From Coleophoma eucalyptorum (Eukaryota; Ascomycota; Leotiomycetes; Helotiales; Dermateaceae): a DNA stretch of 64,000 nt. The stretch is from positions 1,178,001 through 1,242,000 of the forward strand of contig JALRME010000009.1 of NCBI GenBank assembly GCA_026120035.1, in the 5' to 3' direction. This document shows, piece after piece, positions 1 to 11,300 of this stretch; the stretch's first letter is position 1, and each line of letters starts with the position of its first letter. The notes beneath the pieces were generated by a model. That model did no database searches, was not told where the DNA came from, and worked only from the letters and a program-made list of their open reading frames with translations. Made by a program: the position numbers and the translations under genes.

Positions 1-590
1 CCAGATTATCAGCGATTTCTTTCTCCCTCACGGGACTTAAATGACGCAACGATCCAACATTGATGGCATCGTTTTCAGCTGCTACCCCGGGGATTTTGCA
101 AGCACTCTCTAGTTTATAAATTTTCTGGGATAGCTGCTGTGGAGTTATGGCGCTATTCCACATGGTTATAAAAGTCCAAGAGCTCGAGTAACACTTCCAG
201 AGCCAGATCTTGCTTTGGCGGAGACTTGGATGGCGATCATTTGGAGGGCAGACATGCTTCGCGAAATTTTGGAGTCCTATGCTGGGATATATGGAGGGCA
301 TATCTTTTCGAGGTTCAGCCATTTCGACACGCAAAGGAAGCCGATAGGCTGTGCAGCAGTATTCGCTTCCATAGGTGCCACGCATACTGATATGCATGTA
401 GTCATGCAGTTCGTTCCCTCTCGGACAGTTCTACTCCGCACTCCACATAGAATGGATGATGGTTTAATGGAAGTGGCGATTACGATTACTAGCTCACCAA
501 TATTTTTTGTAAGAGCGGACAGTCGCCTGAGAAGAATTGCCATTCCCCCACAATAGTGTCGCCCAAATGCACTGAATAGCAATGCACCAT
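1..590 (-). CDS. Unrecognised protein, N-terminal part (runs off left edge)
   Basis: Two minus-strand exons can be read: 590-498 and 430 to the window edge, separated by a GTGAGC..TAG intron at 497-431. The ATG at 590-588 opens a frame that continues with no stop for 31 codons, crosses the intron in phase 0 and stays open for 143 more codons to base 1. The translation starts MVHCYSVHLG and has many Cys, Trp and Tyr residues with no low-complexity runs. It has no obvious signal peptide or membrane segment in the visible part. I do not recognise a family. The 113-codon plus-strand reading frame at 215-556 lies antisense to it and is probably a shadow. The main support is the length of the open frame and the clean splice junction, so chance openness cannot be excluded. 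The 3' part lies outside the window. Confidence 0.45.
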
Positions 591-1314
591 AACCCTGACT
601 ATATTAGATGAACTGAATTAATTATCCAGATATTATAGTTCGACCACGTTGTGGCCGTACAAGGATGAACCATTACATGTCAAGCTGGTGGCGCTTGTTT
701 GGCGGTTCATATAATAGATGCGCTCTGGCTCGTGATAGCCAATCAGTACTTGTGTATAGACAAGGGTATTGAGGGAGATGGTATGAAGTAAATCATTAGT
801 ATACTGTTGCAAACATCGATTCTAAGAATCGACAGAAGTTGAATTGACGATGGTATCGATCATTACGACATGGTAGAATGAAAGTGAAGGACTGCTTGGA
901 AGGTCTTATATATAGGTGCCTATCGCATGGTCACATGACCCATCTATTGCAACAAACTTGTGTAACATGATACTCTATCCATATCATTTACCATTGGAGT
1001 CTCGTTATTAGGTCGTCAAATGATGCCGGGACACTCGTTTGTAACCATGTGATACTACAAACGGAAGAGGGTATTGATATCCTCCGCCACATTTCACTTA
1101 GAAGAGTCACCTACATTATTCACCACATTTTGACCTGTATTTACTGTTGAAACTAGGCGTTACCAACACGAATCGAGCAGCCGAAATATTTAACGTCCAA
1201 CCAATATAAATATAAATGTATCACGAAATACACTGCAGTATCTGATACTTATACTTTTCGACACAGAGACAGAAAGAATATGTAGGTGTGCAATAACTCC
1301 AACGCTTCTCAATT
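591..1314. other. Intergenic, AT-rich
   Basis: This holds the upstream region of the left-edge gene and the 3' flank of the GH78 gene. I see no convincing coding frame, RNA gene or repeat in it. Confidence 0.6.
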
Positions 1315-3442
1315 CTAATCATATAAAACAATAATCTCATGCTTTCCACCATCAGCGTTAAGTTCGATGGCCTGAATAGAATAGTCGTAGCTATATGCAA
1401 CGTTGACACTGTCGAGGAGGACGCTGGCGTTAGATTCAGCTGATACAGACACCCAAATGAGACCCGAGCTTTCCACAGGCATATCGTAGGACAGAGTCAG
1501 TCCCGAGTTATTCGCCATCAAGATCCAACTAGCACTAAACTTGCCCAGTGGAGTTGTGAATCCACCCTGAGCAGATTCTAGATCACCAAAATGAGGCTCT
1601 AGAGACCAAGTCTTTCCGCCTGGGGATGTCAAGGTGATGCCCACAACGTAATTGATCAGCGCAGAAACAGGTCCTGTGCTCCAGCCATGTGCATGGCTTG
1701 TGTATGATAGATCATTTGAATAACCTGTTGTCGCGCGGTACCCGAAGGATCCGTCAGCTGCATAACCCTCGATTGCAGAACTATTAGTTCCGAATGGATT
1801 GTTGAGATACCACCCCCATGAAAGACGAATCAGATTTAATGCCCGGGTTGTTTGCCTGGCCGCAAGGTGTCCCATTACCTCAAGGCTAGAGGTGAAGCCG
1901 CAAATATTGTTTGGTAGTTCTGGGGCAACTGAACCGATCGCATTCCAATTCATCATCAGGTTTGCACTTATTGATGTTGTTCGGTTGGAAAAGGTTCCAT
2001 TGTAGAGAAGTGCAAGGGAGTTCCCGTCTTGTGGGTGTATACTGGCATCAACGTCGCTGTCTTTGAAAGCTCTAATTTGATTTTTAGTACAAGTTGCATA
2101 CATTTCTGAAAACACGTACCCAATCGAAGCATCCCAATTATTTTGTGGGTTGTTTACAGCAGCTTTGAGAGTCTCAGCGACACCATCCCAGATAAGAGAG
2201 AGATCTGGCTCCCCTGCCCATGTTGCGAGACTGCTCCCTGATACAAGAGCGCGATACATTAACATATTTGCTTCAGTATTATGTCCTCCCTGGTTCGATC
2301 TTCCCCAATCGTTTGCGCCTGTGCAGTAGAACAGGCCTGTATTATCAACCTTCTGTATCACAAAAGTCATGGCTAATTTATACTTTTCCCAGGTAGCTGT
2401 TAAGAAGCCCGTATCATTCGTTTGAAGAATGTAGTCATGATATGCTATCATAGTCGACATATGATATGGATCAGAGCCATAGAAGTTCAAAGGCGGTCCT
2501 GCCATTGGGAATTCACCGGTAGGTTTCTAAGAGGGTAAGTGATGGCCTTGGATGAAAAGGTGAAGGTCATACCTGATAATCAAATTGCACCTGCAAGGTA
2601 TTTCTCACACCCTCATCGTCGCCAGTGCTTATAAGGATACTTGGAACTGCAACCCCCAAATCTCCTGACCAAATTGTCCGGTCGCGCTTACTTCCATCAA
2701 TAAATACACTTGAAGCTGTGGAACCAAGGTTGGCATCATTCATCCAACCTTCTGGTACGAGTGGATATTCACGACCAGTGTCTGGTGAAATTGCATTGGT
2801 CTGCAGTGTATACGCGCCAGCATACCAGATGCGGTTCAAGGTTTCATCACTCGAATAGAAATATCCTCCGTAAGCCCTTAGATTGGACCAAGTGGGTTGA
2901 AATGAGATCTCTAGCGTGATATCAAGCACATCTAAAGTAAGGGTTGAGTTTGTCAGCAAGAAAATGCTCAAGTATCGGAAGCCTCCTCGAAGTTTGGCAT
3001 CTGGCATGGTGTAGCTGCCATTGGATGAAGTAATATTGGCGTATAAAGCACCATCGGGGCCGAAGGAGCCATTGGAATCATCGGACCATTCGCCAGTCCA
3101 ATTCTTGGATTCTGTAAACGCCAGACCAAGAAGGCCGTTGCCTTGAGCACTATAGGTCACTGTCGCTATGCCGCCAACCTCTTGAGCAAAGTCAAAAACG
3201 AGGATTGAGCCGTTATTTGCCAATCTCCCAGAGCCGGGGAATTCAGAAATATAGTCATTGTTGGAGCTCAGAATGCTGGCTGGCTTTACGCGTCGGGATG
3301 GTGGCGAGTAGATGTAACTATCCCACGGCCCCGAGAAAGACGCTTGCGATGGTCCAGTACAGACAGTATCACGCCAGCATGATTGAGCAAACGATTGCGG
3401 AAACAAAGTAGTTGTTACTATCGCGAGGCACAATATCAGCAT
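1315..3442 (-). CDS. Secreted alpha-L-rhamnosidase-like glycoside hydrolase, family GH78
   Basis: Exons are 3442-2573 and 2526-1315, joined in phase 0 over a 46-nt GTATGA..TAG intron, giving 693 residues. The first 20 or so residues (MLILCLAIVTTTLFPQSFAQ) form a typical signal peptide, so the enzyme should be exported. The fungal GH78 hallmark KRDRTIWSGDLG lies near residue 255 and introduces the (alpha/alpha)6 barrel. A DWGRSNQGGHNTEANM stretch follows in exon 2, and the C-terminal beta-sandwich has PGGKTWSLEP-type sequence. GH78 enzymes release terminal L-rhamnose from rhamnogalacturonan, flavonoid glycosides or saponins; the substrate here cannot be told. Several N-x-S/T sites fit a secreted glycoprotein. 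The length matches compact fungal GH78 members. Family assignment is firm, exact specificity open. Confidence 0.88.
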
Positions 3443-4244
3443 CGCATCTATTGTGGTTCTGTGCTTTGACCTGGTGAAGGCGAGTCATTTCGATAAGAAT
3501 GACAAGGGCGGACAACCTTCAGGAGCATCTTGTAGCCCCTCACCATAATAGCTCCCTATATTGCAGCATGACAGTATATGCAAGGTGATGGCAAGTAGAG
3601 CCTTGCTAGGAAGGTGACAGCTCCAGGCCAGCACCGCGGTGTAGGAGCGGAGGAGGGAGCTCAGCTCGGCAAATGCATCTCTCACTGCTCCATGGAAGGG
3701 GACCAGCATTAGATGCATGGTCTTCAAGCATCACGAGCGACAAGTAGCATGGACAGCTGTCGACTTCATTGGCTCTATTCTGGAGATATGCAGGTCGGGC
3801 AGGTTGGGTTGAAGCTGGTAGTTCAATTAAGGTAAGTGGAGCTGCACTAGGTGGCTTTAGCCAAAGGGAGCCGTGGATGCATTGACCCCTCGCTAAGCTA
3901 TTTGCGACGAAGGCTCCCTGGGAAGACTCCGCAAGAAAGAATGGGGGCTTTCTAGATAAGGCAGGGGATTGTCACTATGGCCAGAATGCCTGTCACATTG
4001 CGTCTGGTCTCCAAGCAAGATCGGTGGTCGCCCCAGAGGCACAAATCTGTATATGACGGGTCTATGCCAGATCGGGAGACAAGGCTATCGCTTTATGGAT
4101 CCGGTGTAGTAAGAAACCAACATTTGTCAACTCAAGTCCGGCAATTATAAGAGCAATGTGTCTGAGAATATTATGCATTAATATAGTATAGAATATCTAC
4201 ATGTCTCAAAGCAGAGAAGCTGCTTGAGTGGACATGCTTTACAA
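3443..4244. other. Intergenic region upstream of GH78
   Basis: This includes the GH78 promoter (minus strand) and the 3' flank of the repeat protein gene. An 80-codon open frame on the minus strand (3485-3727) has no recognisable features and is likely chance. Nothing else is evident. Confidence 0.55.
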
Positions 4245-7200
4245 TCAAATTCCTTGGAGATCCTTCATAAGTGAATCGAGCTGCTTATTCAAGATGCTGA
4301 CTCTTGAGGACATCTTCTGCTCCTCGGGTATTCCTTCAGCCAGCCATAATGGCTTGAGCGGGACGCCCGTAGAGTCTCGAGGTCCTTTAGAGCTCGCGAC
4401 GCTAGTTCGTATGGTGATACTGTCGTTGTTTCCGGGTGTTCTGAAGCTTGACGTTGTCGAGCTGCTTCGTCGTTCTGGCGTCGAGCTATCGGTTTCGTCA
4501 TCTGAACCGCTAAATTCTTCAGCCATCATCTCGGCCTTTAGCTGTGCGATTTCTTCTCGTGCTCGTAGAACTTCCAGATCTTCAGCCGATAATTCAGCCT
4601 CTGCACCAGGCTTGGTTGAGACCTCAGCGCCAGTCTCTGACTTCATTCTGGCAATCTCCTCTATCGCTCTTTCGCGGGCGAGATTCTCGAAGTATGAAAT
4701 GTCATACTTCTGCTTGGGTTCGGCATTGGGTTCGACCACAACCTCGGCTTTTGCTTGTGGTGGCGATCTCGAAAATCTTGTGCTCCGACCCCACAAGCGG
4801 CGTGTTGAATCTGGCTTTTGCTCCAACTCAACCTTTGGAGGCTCTGGTTCTGGCTCGGGCTCTTCATCGCTGAAATCTAAAGCTTCTGCCATGATCTCGG
4901 CGTTCATTTGAGCAAGTTCTTCTCTGGCCCGGATTACCTCCAAGTCTTCAGTTGAAGCATCTTTATCGCCGGTATTCTCTGTAAGACCGAGTACCCGTGC
5001 AGTCTCCTCGTTTTCAGTTTTTGCTTCAGTAAGTACCGCTGCAGCAAGCTGATTTGCAGATTGAGATTCGGAATGCGCCTTGGCCATGATCTCGGCATTC
5101 AACTTGGCCACTTCCTTCTTAGCTTCTTCGTCAGCCTCTGCCTCGGCCTTCGCCTTGATCTTTGCATCTAATTTCGCTATCTCTTCTCGGGCTTTCTCTT
5201 CATCGGTCTGTCCTCCACCAAGAAACCGACTGAACAACGGCCTTGGTTGACCCAAAGCTATGGGAGAAATTGGATTAACGGGAGTAACGACTTCCTTCGC
5301 AGGTGGCTCTGGCTGTGGTTCTGGCTCACCCTGCTCTGCTGCCATCATTTCAGCCATTATTTCAGCATTCAGTCTAGCGATTTCTTGCCTGGCTAGTTCG
5401 TCGGCATCAACTACTGGTGCCGCTTCCTCTTTGGGCTGTGCGAAGGACGGAAGTAGTGGATTCAAAAGTGAGACATTGAGCAAGCCAGGTACTGGGGCAG
5501 CTCCCCCATTCATTTGTGCCATCTCTTCTTGCTCTCTCCTGTCCTCCTCTGCCGCTGCCATGATTTCACTATTTAGTCTGGCGATTTCCTCCATGGCTAA
5601 TGTGTCAGCGTCTTTGGCAGGCTGACTTGGTGCAGTTATTTCGTTTGCCGGTGGTGATGACTCTTTCTCAGGAATTGGATCTGGTTTTGGTGCTGATGAG
5701 AAGAATCCAGAAAACAACCCTCCACCCTCTGTGGAAGTAGCTGGTGCTGCGGGTGGTGTGTCATCAGATGGTTCTGGAGCGACGCTGGTGACGAGCGGCG
5801 GAAGGGTTTCTCGGGTTGATGAGAGTGGAACTCTCGCATTCATCCGTTCCCGCATTCTATCAGCGGCAGTAGAGGTAGTTGAGCTAGTAGTTGCAACTCT
5901 TGCGACTGGGGTGACTGAAGGGGCAGTCCTTGCGACTCTCGCATTCATTCTATTTCTCAATGCCAATGTAGCAGCGGATGGCTCCCCTCCTCTCGGAACT
6001 GCCTTTACTTCCTCGATTGGAGCAGCCGGTTTCTCTTCAGGCGTAGCTTGTTTACCGCCGAAGAAACTTGATAAAATACCTGTACTTGCTGCAGCTGGTG
6101 TAACTGTTTCAGCTGCTAGTTCTGGTTTCACTTCCTTTGGCTTAATTGGCTCTACCTTTACAGGCTCAGGATTTTTGGCCGATTCAGCAGCTGGCTGACT
6201 ACCACCAATCGGCCGCCGTGCTGCCAATCTAGCTGCTAATGCCGATTGTGCAGTGTTCACAACTACTCTTTGTCTGACCACTGCCGTTATGTTATGACTT
6301 TCTGCAACCAGCCTACGTCCTGAATTAAAACGTGATGGACTTTGATTCTGAGAAGTTGCGGAAGTAGGCGTGGCAACTGGAGAGGAAGGTGTCGACGTTT
6401 TCGCACCAGTAAGTCTTGATAACAGACCACCACTGGGAGCTGTTGTAGCCGAAGGGGTTGGTGTATTGGACTTGTCGTTGGAACCCGCATCTTTTAGAGA
6501 AGTATCTAGCGTTAACTTTGATGTTTTTGGTGGATCTGATTCAGGAGCGGCCTCCGATACGGACGTAGATTCAGGTGTAGTCTCCGGTACAGGTTTTGCA
6601 GCTTCTGGAGTTTGTTCTGGAGATGGTTGGGAAGTAGGTTCGGTTGCAGTCTCCGGTATAGATTTTGTAGCTTCTGGAGCCGGTTCTGGTGTGATTTCCG
6701 GTGCTGGTTCTGGTGCCGGTTCTGGCGCCCTTATGCGGGATATCGGCACTCTCGCATTCAATCTGTCCCTCAACGCGCTGGAAGCTGATACTGCTGCCAC
6801 CGCCGGCGCAATTCTCTCCCTCGCTCTTGATGTTGTTTCTGTTGGTGCTGATGAAATTGGCGCTCTTGCATTAAGCCTGTCCCTCAAGGCCTCTGCTCTG
6901 CTGCTTGAAGCAGAAGATATTGGTTGTCTAGCATTCAATCGATCTCTTAGAGAAGTAGTTGCCGCTGGTGCAGATGCTACTGGTGTGGACGCTACTGGCG
7001 TGGATGCTGCTGGTGTGGGTGCTGCTGGTATGGGTGCTGCTGGTGTGGGTGCTGCTGGTGTAGGTGCTGCTGGTGTAGGTGCTGCTGGTGTAGATGCTGC
7101 TGGTGCGGGTGCTGCTGGTGTGGGTTCTGTTGGTGTGGGTGCTGCTAGTGTAGGTGCTGCTGGTGTTGGTGCTGCTGGTGCGGGTTCTGCTGGTTTGGCG

Positions 7201-8375
7201 GATGCGGGCTTGGGTTCGGATGCTGGTGATTGAGTTGCACCAGCAGTTGCTGAAGAAATTGGTGTCCGGGCTGCTAATCTGGCCTGTAACGAGGTCGGTG
7301 GAGGAGTTGGTTTAACATCAGCCATTGGTGCTGGTGCTGCATTCGTCGCCTCATCGGGAGGCGACGTCGCTTTCGCGCCACCACCAAAGAATCGTCCAAA
7401 AACGCCTGTAGCTGCTGGCGCAGGTGCAGGTTCTGCCGCTGTTATAGACACTGGATCTTTTGGCGGCTGGCTGGGCTGCGGAGGAGTTGGGGATGGTTTA
7501 GTGACAGGCGTAGCAGGGACAATCACTTTTGCTTCGACTTTCTTGCTTAAATCTTTCCCGGCATCTTGTGACTCTGGCGAAGGCTCTGTCACTTTCGCAG
7601 CACCTCCAAAGAATCGTCCAAAAACACCTGTAGCTGCTGCAGGCTCTGTTGTTGTAGGCTCAGGATCTTTTGGTGGCTGGCTTGGTTGTGGTGGGGTTGG
7701 TGAAGGTTTAGTAACAGGCGTAGCAGGCACAGTCACTTTTGCTTCGACTTTTTTACTTAAATCTTCCCCGGCATCTTGTGACTCTGGCGAAGGCTCTGTC
7801 GCTTTTGCAGCACCACCAAAGAATCGTCCAAAGACACCTGTGGCTGCTGGCGCAGGTGCAGGCTCTGTTGTTGTAGGTTCTGGCTCTTTTGGTGGTTGGC
7901 TTGGCTGTGGAGGAGTTGGGGAAGGTTTAGTGACAGGTGTAGCAGGGACCATCACTTTTTCTTCGACTTTCTTACTTAAATCTTCCCCGGCATCTTGTGA
8001 CTCTGGCGAAGGCTCTGTCGCTTTCGCAGCACCACCAAAGAATCGTCCAAAGACACCTGTGGCTGCTGGTGTAGGTGTAGGCTCTGGCGCTTGTGGTGGA
8101 GTTGGAGAAGGTACGGTAACAGGCGTAGCAGAGACCGTCACTTTTGTTTCGACTTTCTTGCTCAAGTCTTCCCCAGCATTTAGTAACGCTGGCGGAGGCG
8201 AGGTCGATGCCTGCTTCGGTGCAGGCTCTGGCTGTTTTGGAGTGACCACATTTTCGGGCGCCTTTGCTGGTTCTGGGGCTGGTGGTGGTGCTGCTGCTGC
8301 CCCTCCAAAAAATCTACCAAAGAAACCAGATGCCGGCGGAGCTGCTGTTGCTGGTGCGGTTGAAACTGTGGACAT
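4245..8375 (-). CDS. 1376-residue low-complexity protein with three families of repeated short motifs
   Basis: This is a single uninterrupted exon. The first ATG is at 8375; the five codons before it start with GTG and are not a eukaryotic start. I do not recognise a family. Three motif classes recur. (1) A FGRFFGG-type box begins the protein, repeats four more times at 70-75-residue spacing in the N-terminal third, and returns in weaker form (ILSSFFGG, LFSGFFSS, LFSRFLGG). (2) An L-R-x-R-[LM]-N-A-R-x-P-[IL] box such as LRDRLNARAPISS or MRERMNARVPLSS occurs at least seven times in the middle. (3) An EEIARLNAEIMAE coiled-coil box occurs at least seven times in the C-terminal third. Linkers are rich in Pro, Ala, Thr and Glu, including an Ala-Pro-Thr array. 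There is no signal peptide or membrane span, so a cytosolic or nuclear scaffold is a reasonable guess, but function is unknown. The large opposite-strand frames (up to 298 codons) are compositional shadows. Confidence 0.8.
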   Translation of the reverse strand: MSTVSTAPATAAPPASGFFGRFFGGAAAAPPPAPEPAKAPENVVTPKQPEPAPKQASTSPPPALLNAGEDLSKKVETKVTVSATPVTVPSPTPPQAPEPTPTPAATGVFGRFFGGAAKATEPSPESQDAGEDLSKKVEEKVMVPATPVTKPSPTPPQPSQPPKEPEPTTTEPAPAPAATGVFGRFFGGAAKATEPSPESQDAGEDLSKKVEAKVTVPATPVTKPSPTPPQPSQPPKDPEPTTTEPAAATGVFGRFFGGAAKVTEPSPESQDAGKDLSKKVEAKVIVPATPVTKPSPTPPQPSQPPKDPVSITAAEPAPAPAATGVFGRFFGGGAKATSPPDEATNAAPAPMADVKPTPPPTSLQARLAARTPISSATAGATQSPASEPKPASAKPAEPAPAAPTPAAPTLAAPTPTEPTPAAPAPAASTPAAPTPAAPTPAAPTPAAPIPAAPTPAASTPVASTPVASAPAATTSLRDRLNARQPISSASSSRAEALRDRLNARAPISSAPTETTSRARERIAPAVAAVSASSALRDRLNARVPISRIRAPEPAPEPAPEITPEPAPEATKSIPETATEPTSQPSPEQTPEAAKPVPETTPESTSVSEAAPESDPPKTSKLTLDTSLKDAGSNDKSNTPTPSATTAPSGGLLSRLTGAKTSTPSSPVATPTSATSQNQSPSRFNSGRRLVAESHNITAVVRQRVVVNTAQSALAARLAARRPIGGSQPAAESAKNPEPVKVEPIKPKEVKPELAAETVTPAAASTGILSSFFGGKQATPEEKPAAPIEEVKAVPRGGEPSAATLALRNRMNARVARTAPSVTPVARVATTSSTTSTAADRMRERMNARVPLSSTRETLPPLVTSVAPEPSDDTPPAAPATSTEGGGLFSGFFSSAPKPDPIPEKESSPPANEITAPSQPAKDADTLAMEEIARLNSEIMAAAEEDRREQEEMAQMNGGAAPVPGLLNVSLLNPLLPSFAQPKEEAAPVVDADELARQEIARLNAEIMAEMMAAEQGEPEPQPEPPAKEVVTPVNPISPIALGQPRPLFSRFLGGGQTDEEKAREEIAKLDAKIKAKAEAEADEEAKKEVAKLNAEIMAKAHSESQSANQLAAAVLTEAKTENEETARVLGLTENTGDKDASTEDLEVIRAREELAQMNAEIMAEALDFSDEEPEPEPEPPKVELEQKPDSTRRLWGRSTRFSRSPPQAKAEVVVEPNAEPKQKYDISYFENLARERAIEEIARMKSETGAEVSTKPGAEAELSAEDLEVLRAREEIAQLKAEMMAEEFSGSDDETDSSTPERRSSSTTSSFRTPGNNDSITIRTSVASSKGPRDSTGVPLKPLWLAEGIPEEQKMSSRVSILNKQLDSLMKDLQGI
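6985..7200. repeat. 15-bp coding minisatellite (Ala-Pro-Thr-rich array)
   Basis: About fourteen imperfect copies of a 15-bp unit (GGTGCTGCTGGTGTG on the plus strand) lie inside the repeat-protein gene. They encode a run of x-P-A-A-P-style pentapeptides on the minus strand. All changes keep the frame, so copy-number change would alter protein length without truncation. Confidence 0.85.
7381..8340. repeat. Long tandem coding repeats of about 205-225 bp (FGRFFGG units)
   Basis: The plus-strand string CCAAAGAATCGTCCAAA (encoding FGRFFG on the minus strand) recurs near 7384, 7608, 7815 and 8035, with a diverged copy near 8308. Between these, long blocks encoding SQDAGEDLSKKVE and TPVTKPSPTPPQP are almost identical at DNA level, so the units arose by recent duplication inside the gene. 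Confidence 0.85.
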
Positions 8376-11300
8376 CACCCCCTTCCGCACCTGGTGATGC
8401 CGCTAAATCGATTACTGAGTTGTCAATATCGGTCGGTATACTTTCTTTTGATCGTTTAATTCATCCGTAGGTTTGAGAACTCTTGCTCGCGAGCTCCCGC
8501 CTCAACTTGTCTCTCATATTCGAGCACTTTGAGGAGGAGCCGTCCTCCCACAATCCCGACTGCTATTGCGCTGTCTAGCCCGCCTGGCTCAAAATCGATG
8601 TAATGGCGCAAATATGTCTTTCCCAGCCGTGTACCTGCAACAGCATACAGACGGCCAAACGTGCTTCCTTTTGATAGAAGGTGAAGACAAGCTTATGTAG
8701 CGCAAAGGTTCTTGACAGCAAGAACGTGGCAACTGCAGGATGTTTTGCAGAACGTAAGGTTAAGAGGCGCGTAATATCAACTGATGTATGAGAACTCTTG
8801 GTCAGGATTTAATGACGAAAATAGTCCGTTTCGATGGTTTCGGTCGTCAGGTCCCGAGGGGGTATGTGAGACGCAGCCCGTCTCATATTAGTCGGGCAAA
8901 AGTTGTGGTTGGTGCATCTACCCATTCTCGATTCTGGGCTGGAGGTCATAGTGCGCTTATCTCACATCTCAAACAGCGTTGAAGGACCAAGATGACAGGC
9001 TCAGGCCAGACTCGACGAAGGATGCTACATTGAAAGTCATCCGACGCCTGCTGTCTTTGCTTCGAGGAAGGTAACGGCGCGGGTAAAGCGATCACGTGAG
9101 ATGACACTTGGCATGGGTCCTCACTTTGACCACACGCAACTTCTCTCGCGACTGGAGAGTCTTTCTTCAAGCATCAGCATTCATCTACAGCATTCCTCTA
9201 CCGGCTCTTTGCTTGTATGTTGTTGCCGGGTCTTTGTTGGTAGGTGCACTACCTACAGTATGGTAACTTATGCAGGCATGGCCCCCCTCATCCTACCTCG
9301 CATCCCCATGAGTTTGTTTCAATGGTCAAGTAGCAAGGCTGTTGGAACGTTGCAATGCGTCTGACAGAAATGAGTTGATTGCTGGAGACATAACTATAAA
9401 TTGGTTGTTATCGATGAAAATAGCTAAGCGTGCTAAACTTTCACTTATGTTTGCCTCACAAGACTAACTTCCTGCTTTCATCCCATCCATCATGGCGCCC
9501 ACTGTGTAGCAGGTCTGGGGTAGCGCCATTATCCTTTCATTAAAATCGAACATGTCGATCAGACTTCTTACTTCTGGAGGCCATCTCATTGTTCTTTGAA
9601 TTGTGTCTAGAATAGACGAAATAGGAACCGCGGAGACATAGAAGAGCTCACAGATTGGTCTTGAAGTCTTATGTCATGACAAGCCAATAACAATATGTAT
9701 CAAGGTAGACTTTAGCTATTTATCAGACAGATGCTAAGGGTTATCTGCTCAAAGTCTACATCATGGTGCGATACTACCTTGCTCCTATGGCCATCTTGCT
9801 GCATTCACACCATATATATATATATATTCTCCTTTACTGTGCTTGGCTTTAGCCTTGTAGTCTTGGTTAGAGCTCGGATTTCTGACCCTTTTCACGACCC
9901 AAGGTGTTCCAACTCTGTTCCCCAGCGTAAAGGTCATCCAGGGCCCCATCAATGATGCTGGGCTACCAATTGAAGTCTCATGAGCATGCTTCTGCGCAGT
10001 CTTGCAAATAATTGATGGTGACTACGCAATTAACTGTTTACAATAGTAGGCCCAGGTGGAGACATATCTGCGCAAGGAGCAACCCAACTGCTATATGCAA
10101 AAAGATTCTCCCAAAAATTTACAACTCCGATCATCCCACAAGTACCTTAATCCCAGGATCCGTTATGGATATCGCGAACGCTATACTTACTGTAAATCCC
10201 ACTGGCTTTCCGGTTGAGACTGACTATGGCCACTTAATATGGCCTCTTTATCTGTACTTCGTCGCATAACTGTTAATATTTCGACATAGTTTATCATGCC
10301 CATAGCATGCCTGTTGCCCCACGTGGGAAGTGCGCTGATACCATGGCCCATCTAGACCTTACATACAGAGGAGAGGATTACATGGTTGTGCAGTGACAGC
10401 TCCAGAAACTCGTCAAGTGGAGAACCTTGCAGGAAAGCATGAAATATTGCCGAAGCAAGTTTGATTGCTGGAAGATCATACAAGGGTCAAAATATTATGG
10501 TCTTTCACTGACATGTTCGAGACCTTGGAATTCACCTACTTATTCAGTGACAAGTAACTCGTTGTCAATGGTAGCAAAACTACCCGCCTTGATCGTGCAA
10601 ACTTTGCCATGGGCTCTTCGTGAGAGCAACATTGATGCCACTGAGCACTCCTGCTTCCGCTACATTTATTGACGCTGCTAGCAGATTTTCGTCAGTCGGT
10701 GTGCTCGGTGGAGTTTTCTTAGTAGCGATTGGTCTGCTATTGGGATCCCCATCGCTTTGGAACGCTTCTCAATCTCTCTATTCCATGTGTAGAAAAGTCA
10801 CATGTCTTGGGCCTTCCGGAGTACGTAACCAATCTTGAAGGTCTACTGTATGAGGCAACAAAACCGAATGGTGCCCGAACTCCGTAAAAAAGACCAAGGC
10901 CAGAATTGACGTTTCTCGATGGAAAATGAGGCGATGCGATGGCGGTGAAGATGTTTGCGCAGTCAATTCACTCCGTCCTCGATTCTAAGCGACCAACGCT
11001 CCGTTTCGGCTTCATCCGAACTTGGTCGGAGCTTGGAACATGTGTTTCTCAACGTTCCATACTCTCTTGAAACTGCTCTTAATGTCGCCGGATCCTGACT
11101 AACGGAAAATCATAATGACCTGACGGCTCTTAGTCGCTTCGAGTTACATAGCGCCTTGGATAAAGTAATGTATGCAAGTTTCTTTTTCGCTCTCGATCAG
11201 GCACATCTCCGCCTTGGCGTGGATTTGACCCCAGACAACGGTCAGCATGGTTTAATAACAGGCTTTCAGCGATAAAAATCCCAACGAGTTGATTCGACCA

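Noticed and set aside
8376..8390. GTG-initiated extension of the motif-array protein
   Set aside because: Eukaryotic start is the ATG at 8375; similar GTG or TTG extensions were dropped for the SMP-30-like, 7-TM and GH31 genes.
7501..8397. 298-codon plus-strand frame (also 287 codons at 6370-7233)
   Set aside because: Antisense shadow of the Pro/Ala/Thr-rich repeat gene. Composition alone keeps the opposite strand stop-free, and the minus-strand frame is far longer with conserved motifs.
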